From contig NZ_CP059493.1 in the NCBI RefSeq assembly GCF_014042015.1, positions 1,984,001-2,048,000 of the forward strand: DNA of 64,000 nucleotides, given 5' to 3'. This stretch comes from Actinotalea sp. JY-7876. Its GTDB lineage: Bacteria > Actinomycetota > Actinomycetes > Actinomycetales > Cellulomonadaceae. The translations under genes and the position numbers were made by a program. Below, one piece after another: positions 45,687 to 53,605 of this stretch. The stretch's first letter is position 1. Each line of letters opens with the position of its first letter. Below the pieces are notes generated by a model that did not search any database, had not been told where the DNA came from, and worked only from the letters and a program-made list of their open reading frames with translations.

Positions 45687-45692
45687 ACGGTA
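45687..45692 (-). promoter_or_regulatory. -10 element of the fluC operon
   Basis: TACCGT on the minus strand, 6 bases from the ATG at 45680; the transcript would be leaderless for the small upstream frame. Confidence 0.45.
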
Positions 45693-45732
45693 TGCCCGTG
45701 GCGCGCAGGGTGCCACCGGCGGCGACCGGTGC

Positions 45733-47142
45733 TCAGGCGCCGGCGATCCGGCTGAGCAGCAGCGCCTCCGCGAGCACGACGCGCTCGAGCTCGGCGAGGT
45801 CGACCGACTCGTCGGCGCCGTGCGCGCGCGAGTCGGGGTCCTCGACGCCCGTGACGAGGATCGCGGCGTCGGGGAAGACCTCGAGCAGGTCCGCGATGAA
45901 GGGGATCGAGCCGCCGATCCCGATGTCCACGGGCGCGGTACCCCACGCGTCCGCGAACGCCTGGCGCGCGACGCGCATGGCGGGCGAGTCGGCGGGCGCC
46001 TGGAACGCCTTGCCGAGGTCCCCCACCTGGACGTCGACCCGCGCACCGAAGGGCGCGTGCGTCACGAGGTGGTCGCGCAGCGCCTCGAACGCCGCCTCGG
46101 GGTCCTGCCCGGCCGCGATCCGCAGCGAGAGCTTGGCGCGCGCGCTCGGCGCGATGGTGTTCGACGCCCGGTCCACCGGGGTCGCGTCGAACCCGATCAC
46201 CGAGAGCGCGGGCTTGCTCCAGAGCCGACCCGTGAGCGTGCCCGTGCCGGCGAGCCGCACCCCGGGCAGCACCGAGGCGTCCGCACGGAACACGTCCTCG
46301 TCGTAGTCGACGGTGGGCTCGGGTCCGCTCACCAGGCCCTGCACCGCGACACTCCCGTCGTCGTCGTGCAGCGTCGCGATGAGGCGGGCGAGCAGCGTCG
46401 GCGCGTCGAGGATCGCCCCGCCGTACATGCCGGAGTGGACGGCGTGCTCCACGACGCCGACCTCCACGACGCAGTCGACGAGCCCGCGCAGGCTCGTCGT
46501 CAGGGCGGGCACGCCCACGCGCCAGTTCGAGGAGTCCGCGACCACGATGACGTCCGCCGCGAGCAGGGTCTGGTGCGTCCGCAGGAAGTCGACGAAGGTC
46601 GGCGAGCCGATCTCCTCCTCGCCCTCCACGAACACCGTGACGCCGACGGCGAGATCCTCCCCCAGGGCACGCAGCGCGCCCAGGTGCGCCACGACGCCGG
46701 CCTTGTCGTCCGCCGCGCCGCGGCCGAACAGGCGCCCGTCCCGCTCCGTCGGCTCGAACGGGGCGCTCGACCAGGCCTCCGGCTCGCCCGGCGGCTGCAC
46801 GTCGTGGTGCGCGTAGAGCAGCACGGTCGGGGCGCCCGCCGGGGCCGGACGGCGCGCCACGACGGCGGGGCGGCTGACGACGCCGTCGGGCCTCGTGGCG
46901 GTCAGCACCTGCACCTCCGGCATGCCCGCGTCGCGCAGGAGCGCCGCGACGGCCCGCGCGCTCTCGGCGACGTGCGCCTGGTCGAAGCTGGCGGCGGAGA
47001 CACTCGGGATCCGCACCAGTGCCTCGAGGTCGGCGCGCAGGGCGCCGAACCCGTCCGCGACACGCTGCGCGAGCGTCGCGACGTCGGGCCCGGCGGGCGG
47101 GGCGGAGGCGGTGCGGTCGGGTGTCATCGAGTCGTCGGTCAC
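45733..47142 (-). CDS. M20-family dipeptidase
   Basis: 469 residues, cytosolic dizinc peptidase. Metal ligands: LLYAHHDVQPPG, RGAADDKAG and VEGEEEIGSP (catalytic Glu, then metal Glu), with the C-terminal His in DSRAHGADE. It cleaves dipeptides or acylated amino acids; the length fits the carnosinase-like dipeptidase branch rather than DapE. GTG 47142 is fixed by TAGCGT 6 bases upstream. Confidence 0.88.
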   Translation of the reverse strand: MTDDSMTPDRTASAPPAGPDVATLAQRVADGFGALRADLEALVRIPSVSAASFDQAHVAESARAVAALLRDAGMPEVQVLTATRPDGVVSRPAVVARRPAPAGAPTVLLYAHHDVQPPGEPEAWSSAPFEPTERDGRLFGRGAADDKAGVVAHLGALRALGEDLAVGVTVFVEGEEEIGSPTFVDFLRTHQTLLAADVIVVADSSNWRVGVPALTTSLRGLVDCVVEVGVVEHAVHSGMYGGAILDAPTLLARLIATLHDDDGSVAVQGLVSGPEPTVDYDEDVFRADASVLPGVRLAGTGTLTGRLWSKPALSVIGFDATPVDRASNTIAPSARAKLSLRIAAGQDPEAAFEALRDHLVTHAPFGARVDVQVGDLGKAFQAPADSPAMRVARQAFADAWGTAPVDIGIGGSIPFIADLLEVFPDAAILVTGVEDPDSRAHGADESVDLAELERVVLAEALLLSRIAGA

Positions 47143-47148
47143 GCGTCC

Positions 47149-47154
47149 ACGCTA
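47149..47154 (-). promoter_or_regulatory. -10 element of the M20 dipeptidase gene
   Basis: TAGCGT on the minus strand, 6 bases before GTG 47142. Back to back with the promoter at 47169. Confidence 0.55.
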
Positions 47155-47168
47155 CCCGCGCGCTCGAC

Positions 47169-47174
47169 TACCCT
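47169..47174 (+). promoter_or_regulatory. -10 element of the DUF3043 gene
   Basis: TACCCT, 6 bases before GTG 47181. The two divergent start codons are only 38 bp apart. Confidence 0.55.
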
Positions 47175-47180
47175 GGGCGT

Positions 47181-47771
47181 GTGCTGTCCCGCAACCGCCC
47201 CGCGTCCACGCCCGCCGAGCAGTCCGTGCCGCCGGAGCCGACGTCGGCGTCCGGGAGCGGCAAGGGGCGCCCGACGCCCAAGCGCAAGGAGGCGGAGGCG
47301 GCGCGGCGCAAGCCGCTGGTCCCGGCCGACCGCAAGGCCGCCGCGAAGGCGGCACGCGCCGCGTCCAGGGCGGCCCGCGAACGTGAGCACCAGGCGCTGC
47401 AGACGGGCGACGACCGCTTCCTCCCGCCGCGCGACAAGGGACCGGTCCGCCGCTTCGTGCGCGACCACGTCGACGCGCGCCGCAACCTCGGCGAGTTCTT
47501 CCTGCCCGCCTCGATCGTCGTCGTCGTCGCGCTCATGTTCACCGGGCAGAACGCGGTCGCGAGCATCGTGGTCATCGTCGTGCTCTACACGTACGTCGCC
47601 GCCATGGTCCTCGACGCGATCCTGCTGGGCCGCAAGCTGCGCCAGCGCCTGACCGACAAGTTCGGCGAGGTGCAGCGCGGCGCGGTGATGTACGGCGTCC
47701 TCCGCGCCTTCCAGCTGCGCCGGACCCGGCTGCCGCGCACCCAGGTCAAGCGCGGCGAGTTCCCGGTCTGA
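47181..47771 (+). CDS. DUF3043 membrane protein
   Basis: 196 residues. The first 100 are Lys/Arg-rich (AAAKAARAASRAA) and end in PVRRFVRDHVDARRNLGEFF, the family signature. Two helices follow at about 113-132 and 136-155, then a basic tail. Conserved across actinobacteria, function unknown. Notably lysine-rich for this window. Confidence 0.82.
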   Translation: MLSRNRPASTPAEQSVPPEPTSASGSGKGRPTPKRKEAEAARRKPLVPADRKAAAKAARAASRAAREREHQALQTGDDRFLPPRDKGPVRRFVRDHVDARRNLGEFFLPASIVVVVALMFTGQNAVASIVVIVVLYTYVAAMVLDAILLGRKLRQRLTDKFGEVQRGAVMYGVLRAFQLRRTRLPRTQVKRGEFPV

Positions 47772-47806
47772 GCCCGGGGTCGGCGCACGGGTGCCGGCCG
47801 CTGCCG

Positions 47807-47812
47807 TAGATT
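47807..47812 (+). promoter_or_regulatory. -10 element of the aldo/keto reductase gene
   Basis: TAGATT and a 7-base spacer to ATG 47820. Confidence 0.55.
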
Positions 47813-47819
47813 CCGAGGT

Positions 47820-48830
47820 ATGGAACATCGCTACCTCGGGAACTCCGGCCTCAAGATCTCGGAGATCGCCTACGGCAACTGGCTCACGCACGGCTCGCAG
47901 GTCGAGAAGGACGCCGCGGTCGCGTGCGTGCACGCGGCCCTCGACGCCGGCATCACCACGTTCGACACGGCTGACGTCTACGCCAACGGCAAGGCCGAGT
48001 CCGTCCTCGGCAAGGCCCTCAAGGGCCAGCGACGCGCGTCGTACGAGCTCTTCACCAAGGTCTACTGGCCGACCGGCCCGGGTGGCCCCAACGACGTGGG
48101 ACTCTCGCGCAAGCACATCATGGAGTCGATCGACGCCTCGCTGACGCGGCTGCGGACCGACTACGTGGACCTCTACCAGGCGCACCGCTACGACACCGAG
48201 ACGCCGCTCGAGGAGACGATGCAGGCGTTCGCCGACGTCGTCCACCACGGCAAGGCGCTCTACATCGGCGTGAGCGAGTGGACGGCGGACCAGATCCGGG
48301 CCGGCCACGCGCTGGCGTCGGAGCTCGGCATCCAGCTCATCTCGAGCCAGCCGCAGTACTCGATGCTGTGGCGGGTCATCGAGGAGGAGGTCGTCCCGGC
48401 CTCCAGCGAGCTCGGCCTCTCCCAGATCGTGTGGTCCCCCATCGCCCAGGGCGTGCTGACCGGCAAGTACAAGCCCGGCCAGGAGCTGCCCGCCGGGTCG
48501 CGCGCGACGGACGAGAAGGGCGGCGCGCGCATGATCGGCCGCTTCATGAACGACGAGGTCCTGGGCGCCGTCCAGGGGCTCGCGCCGATCGCGCAGGAGC
48601 TGGATCTGACCATGGCGCAGCTCGCCGTCGCGTGGGTGCTGCAGAACGAGAACGTCGCCGCGGCGATCATCGGCGCGTCGCGTCCCGAGCAGGTGCACGA
48701 GAACGTCGCCGCCTCGGGCGTGACGATCCCGGCCGAGCTCATGACGCGCATCGACGAGGTGCTGGGCGACGTCGTCGTGCGCGACCCGGCGAAGACCGCC
48801 GAGGGTGCGCCGCAGAAGCGGCCCGCCTGA
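47820..48830 (+). CDS. Aldo/keto reductase (Kv-beta / YghZ type)
   Basis: 336 residues, TIM barrel using NADPH. Opens MEHRYLGNSGLKISEIAYGN; catalytic tetrad Asp and Tyr in FDTADVYANG, Lys in FTKVYW and His in YQAHRYD; C-terminal cofactor stretch IIGASRPEQ. Closest in pattern to the potassium-channel beta-subunit-like branch. Reduces aldehydes or ketones; no substrate is suggested by its neighbours. Confidence 0.9.
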   Translation: MEHRYLGNSGLKISEIAYGNWLTHGSQVEKDAAVACVHAALDAGITTFDTADVYANGKAESVLGKALKGQRRASYELFTKVYWPTGPGGPNDVGLSRKHIMESIDASLTRLRTDYVDLYQAHRYDTETPLEETMQAFADVVHHGKALYIGVSEWTADQIRAGHALASELGIQLISSQPQYSMLWRVIEEEVVPASSELGLSQIVWSPIAQGVLTGKYKPGQELPAGSRATDEKGGARMIGRFMNDEVLGAVQGLAPIAQELDLTMAQLAVAWVLQNENVAAAIIGASRPEQVHENVAASGVTIPAELMTRIDEVLGDVVVRDPAKTAEGAPQKRPA

Positions 48831-48843
48831 CCCAGGCACCCCG

Positions 48844-49485
48844 TCAGGCCGGGGCGGCCTCGACCGACGTCGAGGGCGCCCCGCCCTGCGGGGGCGTGGT
48901 GCCGCGCGGCGCCATGAGGAAGCGCGGCATGAGCGCGTGCACGACCGGCCCGATGCCCAGCGCGTACGCGAGGGTGCCGAGGCCCACCGTCCCGCCGAGC
49001 AGCCAGCCCGCCGCGACGACGAGCACCTCGATGCCCGAGCGGACGAGGCGGACCGGCCAGTCCGTGCGCGCCACCACGCCCGTCATCAGCCCGTCGCGCG
49101 GCCCGGGGCCGAGGCGGGTGCCGATGTAGCAAGCCGTCGCGAGCCCGTTGAGCCCGATGCCCGCCACCGTCATGGCGATCGCCGCCGCCACCGGCAGCGG
49201 CTGCGGCAGGAGCGCGAGGACGGCGAGGAACGGGTCGACGAGGACCCCGATGACCAGCACGTTGGCGACGGTCCCGATCCCGGGTCGCTGGCGCAGCGGG
49301 ATCCAGCACAGCAGCACGACGCCGCTCACCGCGACGGTCACGGTGCCGAAGGTCCAGCCGAGACGCTCCGAGAGCCCTTCGCTCAGCACGTCCCACGGCA
49401 TGTTGCCGAGACCGGCCCGGACGAGCGTCGCGATGGACACCGCGTAGAGGACCAGACCGACGAGGAGCTGCAGGGAGCGGCGCAC
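48844..49485 (-). CDS. YczE/YitT-like membrane protein
   Basis: 213 residues, five or six helices. GLGNMPWDVLSEGLS and TRLGPGPRDGLMTG are hallmark segments of YczE proteins. The last 25 residues are polar. Role unclear; in Bacillus YczE affects antibiotic production. GTG 49485 lies 6 bases after TACCGT. Confidence 0.82.
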   Translation of the reverse strand: MRRSLQLLVGLVLYAVSIATLVRAGLGNMPWDVLSEGLSERLGWTFGTVTVAVSGVVLLCWIPLRQRPGIGTVANVLVIGVLVDPFLAVLALLPQPLPVAAAIAMTVAGIGLNGLATACYIGTRLGPGPRDGLMTGVVARTDWPVRLVRSGIEVLVVAAGWLLGGTVGLGTLAYALGIGPVVHALMPRFLMAPRGTTPPQGGAPSTSVEAAPA

Positions 49486-49491
49486 GGGGTC

Positions 49492-49497
49492 ACGGTA
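49492..49497 (-). promoter_or_regulatory. -10 element of the YczE-like gene
   Basis: TACCGT on the minus strand, 6 bases before GTG 49485. Confidence 0.55.
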
Positions 49498-49528
49498 CGT
49501 CCGGCCCGGCGCGCGGGGCGCCGGGTGC

Positions 49529-49738
49529 TCAGCCCGTGCGCAGGGGCAGGGCCGGTGCCGCGGGGTGGCCCTCCTGCAGGAGCTGCGCCGACGCGACGCC
49601 CTGACCGGCGAGGTGGCGCCATTGCTCGCCGAGCCACGACTCCGCGTCGAACCGGTTGGTGAACGCCGGGCTCAGCGGCCGGTCGAGCGGCACGTCCTGC
49701 GCGTCGAGGAAGCGCCACTCCCACTGCACCCGGGTCAC
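49529..49738 (-). CDS. Small conserved protein coupled to pyrD
   Basis: 69 residues, no signal peptide or helix of membrane type. It has a Trp-rich opening (VQWEWRFLD) and the segment AESWLGEQWRHLAGQGV. Similar short proteins occur widely in actinobacteria, with no known role. Starts in the GTGA that ends pyrD, so it is co-translated with it. Confidence 0.72.
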   Translation of the reverse strand: MTRVQWEWRFLDAQDVPLDRPLSPAFTNRFDAESWLGEQWRHLAGQGVASAQLLQEGHPAAPALPLRTG

Positions 49739-50763
49739 CGCGCCACCGCGGTCGACCAGCGGCCGGCGAGGGCTCGGTTCAGCCGGGCCGCCCAGAACGG
49801 CCCCTCGTAGACGAACCCCGTGTAGCCCTGGACCAGGTCGGCGCCGGCCTCCCGGTACGCCAGGGCGTCCGCGGGCGTCGTGATCCCGCCCACGCCGAGG
49901 ACGACGGCGCCGGCGGGCAGCCGCTCGCGCAGGCGCCGGACGACGGCGAGGCCGCGCTCGCGGACGGGAGGGCCGGAGAGGCCGCCCTCGCCCAGCGTGT
50001 GCGCGATGGTCGTGTTGACGGCGACCACTCCCGCCAGGCCCAGCTCGGCGGCCAGGTCCGCGACGGCGTCGACGTCGTCGTCCGAGAGGTCCGGGGCGAT
50101 CTTCACCAGCAGCGGCGCCGTGGCGCCGACCTCGGCCGCCGCGTCCTGGACGGCACGCAGGACGGGGCGCAGCTGCTCGACGGCCTGGAGCGAGCGCAGC
50201 CCCGGCGTGTTCGGCGACGACACGTTGACCACCAGGTAGTCGGCGAGCGGGGCGAGCAGCCGCGCGCTGGCGGCGTAGTCCGCCGCGGCCTCCGACGCCG
50301 GTGTGACCTTGCTCTTGCCGATGTTCACGCCGACGACGACGCCGCGCGACCAGGCCGCCGCCCGCACGCGCCGCAGCCGCGCGGCGACGGCCTCGGCGCC
50401 CTCGTTGTTGAAGCCCATGCGGTTGCGCACCGCGCGCCGATCGACGTGGCGCCACAGCCGCGGGCGGTCGTTGCCGGGCTGCGGCAGCGCCGTGACGGTG
50501 CCGACCTCGACGAAGCCGAAGCCGATCATCGTCAGGCCGCGGATGCCGCGGGCGTCCTTGTCGAAGCCGGCGGCGAGGCCGAACGGGCCGGGCACGCGCA
50601 GCCCGAGCACCTCGAGGGCCGGCCCCGGCGGCGCACACCTGCGGGCGACGACCGACCGCAGGCCAGGGACCGCCGCGACGCCCCGCACGACGGCGAACCC
50701 GAGGTGGTGCGCGCGCTCCGGGTCGATCCGCCGGAACACCTGGTCGAACAGCAGCCGGTACAC
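49735..50763 (-). CDS. pyrD: Dihydroorotate dehydrogenase (quinone)
   Basis: 342 residues, class 2 enzyme of pyrimidine synthesis at the membrane, passing electrons to quinone. The amphipathic N terminus (YRLLFDQVFRRIDPERAHHLGF) is the membrane anchor typical of class 2; AAGFDKDARGI, VEVGTVT, NRMGFNNEG and VNVSSPNTPGLR (catalytic Ser) follow. GTG 50763 is set by TAGGTT 7 bases upstream. Confidence 0.95.
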   Translation of the reverse strand: MYRLLFDQVFRRIDPERAHHLGFAVVRGVAAVPGLRSVVARRCAPPGPALEVLGLRVPGPFGLAAGFDKDARGIRGLTMIGFGFVEVGTVTALPQPGNDRPRLWRHVDRRAVRNRMGFNNEGAEAVAARLRRVRAAAWSRGVVVGVNIGKSKVTPASEAAADYAASARLLAPLADYLVVNVSSPNTPGLRSLQAVEQLRPVLRAVQDAAAEVGATAPLLVKIAPDLSDDDVDAVADLAAELGLAGVVAVNTTIAHTLGEGGLSGPPVRERGLAVVRRLRERLPAGAVVLGVGGITTPADALAYREAGADLVQGYTGFVYEGPFWAARLNRALAGRWSTAVAR

Positions 50764-50770
50764 GGCCCTC

Positions 50771-50776
50771 AACCTA
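50771..50776 (-). promoter_or_regulatory. -10 element of pyrD, overlapping the upstream stop codon
   Basis: TAGGTT on the minus strand. Its first three bases are the TAG stop of the preceding gene. Confidence 0.5.
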
Positions 50777-51205
50777 GCGCCGGGGCCCGGCGGCCGACCC
50801 GCGCGTCCGGACGAGCCACGCCAGCCCCAGGGCGGGCAGCACGAGCGGCACGAACCCGTAGCCGGCGCCGAAGCGCGACCACACGGTGTCGTCAGGGAAC
50901 AGGTCGGGCGCCAGCACGGACAGCAGCCCGACGACCACCACCCCCACCGCCTCGAAGACGACGGCGGCCCACGCCACCCGGCGCCAGCCGCCGGTGCCAC
51001 GGGCCAGTGCCACGGTCGCCACCAGGTACACGAGGCCGGCGACGGCCGAGAGGGTGTACGCCAGGGGTGCCGCCTCCAGGTCGCGGCCGATCTGCACCGC
51101 CGAGCGGGCCGTCGCCGCGACCGCGAGGACGCCGTAGACCAGGACGAGCAGGCGCCCCGGACCGGAGCCCGTCGGCCGGGCGGCGGGCGCGTCGGCCGCG
51201 CTCAC
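50774..51205 (-). CDS. Small four-helix membrane protein
   Basis: 143 residues. A short polar N terminus is followed by four hydrophobic helices (about 20-36, 49-67, 77-99 and 118-135). No recognised motif. Starts in the GTGA at the end of the next membrane gene; together they look like a two-protein unit. Confidence 0.7.
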   Translation of the reverse strand: MSAADAPAARPTGSGPGRLLVLVYGVLAVAATARSAVQIGRDLEAAPLAYTLSAVAGLVYLVATVALARGTGGWRRVAWAAVVFEAVGVVVVGLLSVLAPDLFPDDTVWSRFGAGYGFVPLVLPALGLAWLVRTRGSAAGPRR

Positions 51206-51579
51206 GCCGCTCCCACGGCCGGCACGCCGGTCCAGACCTGGACGCAGCGGTACGTGAGGAACGCGACGGTCAGCGAGGCGACGAGGAGCACGACCGAGCT
51301 CCAGCGGCTGCGCTCGGTGAAGGCCCAGGCGGCCGCGACGGGGAGCACGAAGAGCGTCGTGACGAGGTAGCCCCAGAAGGTCGGGGCGTCGGCGGGGCCG
51401 TCCCCGGTCACGGCGCGCACGGCGGCGACGAGCACCTGCACCAGGAGCAGCGCCTCGACGACGCCCCCGAACAGGAGCTGGCGCAGGATCACGGGCTGGT
51501 CCCGTGCGGTGCGCCAGCCGGCCCACCCCGCGAGCACCACGGACAGGGCCACGACCAGCAGGACGAGGGGGGACCACAC
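51202..51579 (-). CDS. Small four-helix membrane protein, partner of the preceding gene
   Basis: 125 residues with four helices (about 3-22, 34-54, 72-90 and 93-112). Function not recognised. GTG 51579 is preferred over the in-frame ATG at 51612: TATCCT lies 7 bases before the GTG, while the ATG overlaps the divergent gene's -10. Confidence 0.7.
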   Translation of the reverse strand: MWSPLVLLVVALSVVLAGWAGWRTARDQPVILRQLLFGGVVEALLLVQVLVAAVRAVTGDGPADAPTFWGYLVTTLFVLPVAAAWAFTERSRWSSVVLLVASLTVAFLTYRCVQVWTGVPAVGAA

Positions 51580-51586
51580 GCGGACG

Positions 51587-51592
51587 AGGATA
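51587..51592 (-). promoter_or_regulatory. -10 element of the small membrane-protein pair
   Basis: TATCCT on the minus strand with a 7-base spacer to GTG 51579. Confidence 0.5.
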
Positions 51593-51606
51593 CGTGGCCG
51601 CGCGGC

Positions 51607-51612
51607 TAGCAT
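51607..51612 (+). promoter_or_regulatory. -10 element of the leucyl aminopeptidase gene
   Basis: TAGCAT, 6 bases before GTG 51619; divergent from the element at 51587. Confidence 0.55.
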
Positions 51613-51618
51613 CGGCGG

Positions 51619-53106
51619 GTGGCCACACTCACCCTCACGTCCAAGGACCCCGCCCGCCTCGATGTCGACGCGCTGGTCGTCGCCGTCGCGCGCCGCGCCG
51701 GGACGACCCCCGCGCCCGCGGTGGCGCTCGTCGGCGCCGACGACCTCCCGGACGCGCTGCGCGCGCTCGTGGGCCAGGCGGCGGCGCTCGGCCTGACCGG
51801 CGAGGCCGACTCCCTCGTCCGCGTCCCCTCGGGCGGTGCCGTGGCGGCCCCGGTCGTCGCCCTCGTGGGCGTCGGCGAGCTGGCCGACGGCGCCACGCCG
51901 TCCGCCGAGGCGCTGCGTCGCGCCGCGGGCGCCGCGACGCGCCAGCTCACGGGCGTGACGTCCGTCGGCCTGGGACTGCCCGCCGCCGACGCGGAGCAGG
52001 TGGCCGCCGTCGCCGAGGGCGCGCTGCTCGGCGCCTACGCGTTCGACCGCTACCGCTCCCTGCCCGCCGGGGCACGGCCCGCGGCCCGGATCGAGCTGTC
52101 GACCCCGCGGGCCCGCGAGGGCGCGGCGAAGGACGCGGCGGCGCGCGCCGCCGTCGTCGCGGACGCGGTCCACGGCGTGCGCGACCTGGTCAACACCTCC
52201 CCGCTCGACCTCTTCCCGGCCGCCTTCGCCGACGCCGCCAAGGCCGCGGCCAAGGGCACCAAGGTCAAGGTCACCGTGCTGGACGAGAAGGCGCTCGCCG
52301 CGGGCGGCTACGGCGGGCTCGTCGCCGTCGGCCAGGGCTCGTCCCGGCCGCCGCGGCTGGTCAAGCTCACCTACGCGCCCTCGCGCCCCACCCGCTCGGT
52401 CGCGATCGTCGGCAAGGGCATCACGTTCGACTCGGGCGGCCTGTCCATCAAGCCCGCGAAGGGCATGGAGGCCATGAAGTCCGACATGGCGGGCGCCGCG
52501 GCCGTGCTGCACACCGTGCTCGCCGCGGCGGCGCTCGAGCTGCCGGTCAAGGTCACCGGCTGGCTGTGCCTCGCCGAGAACATGCCCTCGGGGACGGCCC
52601 AGCGCCCCTCCGACGTCATCACGCAGCGCGGCGGCACGACCGTCGAGGTGCTCAACACCGACGCCGAGGGCCGCCTGGTCCTCGCCGACGGCCTCGTCGC
52701 GGCCTGCGAGGAGAAGCCGGACACGGTCCTGGACATCGCCACGCTGACCGGCGCCCAGATGGTCGCGCTCGGCGCGCGCGTCTCCGCGGTCATGGGCACC
52801 GACGAGGTCCGGGCCCACGTGGTCCGCGCGGCCGAGGAGTCCGGCGAGCAGTTCTGGCCCATGCCGCTGCCGTCCGAGCTCCGCGCGAGCCTGAAGTCGC
52901 AGGTCGCCGACCTGGCGAACATCGGCGACCGCTTCGGCGGCATGCTCGTGGCCGGGCTGTTCCTGCGCGAGTTCGTCGGCAGCACGCCGTGGGCGCACCT
53001 CGACATCGCGGGCCCCGCGTTCAACGAGGCCTCGGCCCACGGCTACACGCCGGTCGGCGGCACCGGCGTGGGCGTGCGCACGCTGCTGCGGCTGCTCGAG
53101 TCCTGA
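51619..53106 (+). CDS. pepA: Leucyl aminopeptidase (M17 family)
   Basis: 495 residues. The variable N-terminal domain (1-170) is followed by the catalytic domain with dizinc ligands in VGKGITFDSGG, KSDMAGAAAV and the NTDAEGRLVLADGL signature. Releases N-terminal amino acids from peptides. Corresponds to Rv2213 (pepB) and marks the return to the conserved gene order. Short polar C terminus. Confidence 0.95.
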   Translation: MATLTLTSKDPARLDVDALVVAVARRAGTTPAPAVALVGADDLPDALRALVGQAAALGLTGEADSLVRVPSGGAVAAPVVALVGVGELADGATPSAEALRRAAGAATRQLTGVTSVGLGLPAADAEQVAAVAEGALLGAYAFDRYRSLPAGARPAARIELSTPRAREGAAKDAAARAAVVADAVHGVRDLVNTSPLDLFPAAFADAAKAAAKGTKVKVTVLDEKALAAGGYGGLVAVGQGSSRPPRLVKLTYAPSRPTRSVAIVGKGITFDSGGLSIKPAKGMEAMKSDMAGAAAVLHTVLAAAALELPVKVTGWLCLAENMPSGTAQRPSDVITQRGGTTVEVLNTDAEGRLVLADGLVAACEEKPDTVLDIATLTGAQMVALGARVSAVMGTDEVRAHVVRAAEESGEQFWPMPLPSELRASLKSQVADLANIGDRFGGMLVAGLFLREFVGSTPWAHLDIAGPAFNEASAHGYTPVGGTGVGVRTLLRLLES

Positions 53107-53112
53107 CGGGCG

Positions 53113-53442
53113 TCAGCGGCGCACGCGCCGACGCGCGTTCCAGTCGCGCATGCGCTGCGGGTAGCCGGTGAGCTGGACGTCGTAGCAGGGGATGCCGAGG
53201 TCCCGGGCGATCGCGTACGCGGTCCTCGGGTCCGGCACCCGGCGCCGCGTCCACTCGCCGGTCGTCGCGATGAGCACGACGGTGGTCTGCGTGACGGAGG
53301 TGACCGGCTCGACGTAGGCCTCGACGCCGACGCGGGTGCGGACGAACTCGGCGAGGTGCTGGAGCGTCGCCTGCTGCGCCTCCTTGGCGGAGGGTGCGGG
53401 CGCGCCGGCGCCGGAGGGCCCGCGGCGGCGGAAGAGTCGCAT
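53113..53442 (-). CDS. Conserved small protein of unknown function
   Basis: 109 residues with basic ends (MRLFRRRG and NARRRVRR). The middle contains TTVVLIATTGEWTRRRVPD and YDVQLTGYPQRMRDW, suggesting one small alpha/beta domain. It sits between pepA and lpd. I do not recognise the family. ATG 53442 lies 6 bases after TACGCT. Convergent with pepA. Confidence 0.72.
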   Translation of the reverse strand: MRLFRRRGPSGAGAPAPSAKEAQQATLQHLAEFVRTRVGVEAYVEPVTSVTQTTVVLIATTGEWTRRRVPDPRTAYAIARDLGIPCYDVQLTGYPQRMRDWNARRRVRR

Positions 53443-53448
53443 CGACAC

Positions 53449-53454
53449 AGCGTA
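53449..53454 (-). promoter_or_regulatory. -10 element of the 109-residue protein gene
   Basis: TACGCT on the minus strand, 6 bases before ATG 53442. Confidence 0.5.
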
Positions 53455-53484
53455 CGGCGGGCGCCGCGTCGCGAGCAGGGCGTG

Positions 53485-53501
53485 AAGTCGTAGGACGACT
53501 T
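53485..53501. promoter_or_regulatory. Candidate GntR/FadR-type operator upstream of lpd
   Basis: AAGTCGTaggACGACTT, a perfect 7+3+7 dyad. Its core TCGTAGGACGA matches the TnGTnnnACnA pattern described for FadR-subfamily GntR regulators. It could act on lpd or the divergent small gene. No GntR gene is in the window. Confidence 0.45.
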
Positions 53502-53536
53502 GTCGCGCTGATCACACCGGCTCGCCGGTCCTGCGG

Positions 53537-53566
53537 TTCACGTCCCCTCGCGGGGAGTGACAAGAT
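53537..53566 (+). promoter_or_regulatory. Candidate lpd promoter
   Basis: -35 TTCACG (53537-53542) and -10 CAAGAT (53561-53566), 18-base spacing; a leader of about 35 nt carries the GAGGAGA ribosome site. Confidence 0.35.
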
Positions 53567-53605
53567 GACCGGAGCACCCCCGTCTTATCGAGGAGAGACA
53601 CCATC

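Noticed and set aside
45568-45732. Fluoride riboswitch before the fluC pair
   Set aside because: The conserved GG-GATGG and closing pseudoknot segments of the crcB motif are not recognisable. The promoter hexamer with a 38-codon frame explains the region better.
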